Positions 14,377 to 14,400 of a DNA stretch of 14,400 nt are shown piece after piece (position 1 is the first letter of the stretch; each line of letters begins with the position of its first letter). Location: the NCBI GenBank assembly GCA_007121115.1, contig SKMI01000040.1, positions 1 through 14,400 of the forward strand, read 5' to 3'. The position numbers and the translations under genes are program-made. Source of the stretch: Paracoccaceae bacterium (lineage in GTDB: Bacteria; Pseudomonadota; Alphaproteobacteria; Rhodobacterales; Rhodobacteraceae). Under the pieces are notes generated by a model. It saw only the letters and a list, made by a program, of their open reading frames with translations, searched no databases and was not told where the DNA came from.

Positions 14377-14400
14377 ACCCGAGACCCGCCAGCCCCCCGC

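Noticed and set aside
1..14400. CRISPR arrays, tRNA or rRNA genes, phage or defence genes
   Set aside because: No repeat-spacer pattern, cloverleaf-like sequence or characteristic protein motif was seen. Essentially all sequence is accounted for by the genes listed.

Overview
The window is very GC-rich with tightly packed genes. Its content points to an alphaproteobacterium of the Rhodobacteraceae, probably the marine Roseobacter group. The strongest indicator is an adjacent dmdA-acuI pair, typical of marine bacteria that metabolise dimethylsulfoniopropionate (DMSP). Gene identities are from motif and family recognition by eye; no database search was run.

Region 1 (1-2222, + strand) is a DMSP module. 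The 3' end of an unidentified gene overlaps dmdA (DMSP demethylase), which is followed 18 bp later by acuI (acrylyl-CoA reductase). DmdA moves a methyl group from DMSP to tetrahydrofolate. AcuI detoxifies the acrylyl-CoA formed when DMSP or acrylate is broken down. A strong GC-rich hairpin at 2256-2282 lies between acuI and the convergent genes beyond.

Region 2 (2390-6428, - strand) is a two-component system. A 1135-residue soluble hybrid histidine kinase (GAF, four PAS-like domains, HisKA, HATPase, receiver) overlaps the start of a NarL/LuxR-type response regulator. Divergent from the kinase is a ygfZ-like gene (6549-7355, +), a GcvT-fold protein linked to Fe-S cluster maintenance.

Region 3 (7363-14376) is a transport locus. 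A DUF1028 protein (- strand) is divergent from a + strand cluster encoding a family 5 solute-binding protein, a DppB-type permease, a DppC-type permease fused to a DppD-type ATPase, a DppF-type ATPase and a GntR/FCD regulator. The divergent 105-bp gap is AT-rich. It carries two copies of an 11-bp inverted repeat containing TTATCATGA, one of which forms a perfect 12-bp palindrome, placed over back-to-back promoter-like elements. This is a good candidate operator for the GntR protein. The locus looks like a self-regulated uptake system for a peptide-like compound, with the DUF1028 protein as a possible cytoplasmic processing enzyme. The substrate is unknown.

No RNA genes, insertion sequences, CRISPR arrays or phage genes were seen. 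The least explained part is the DUF1028/transporter/GntR locus with its symmetrical operator region.
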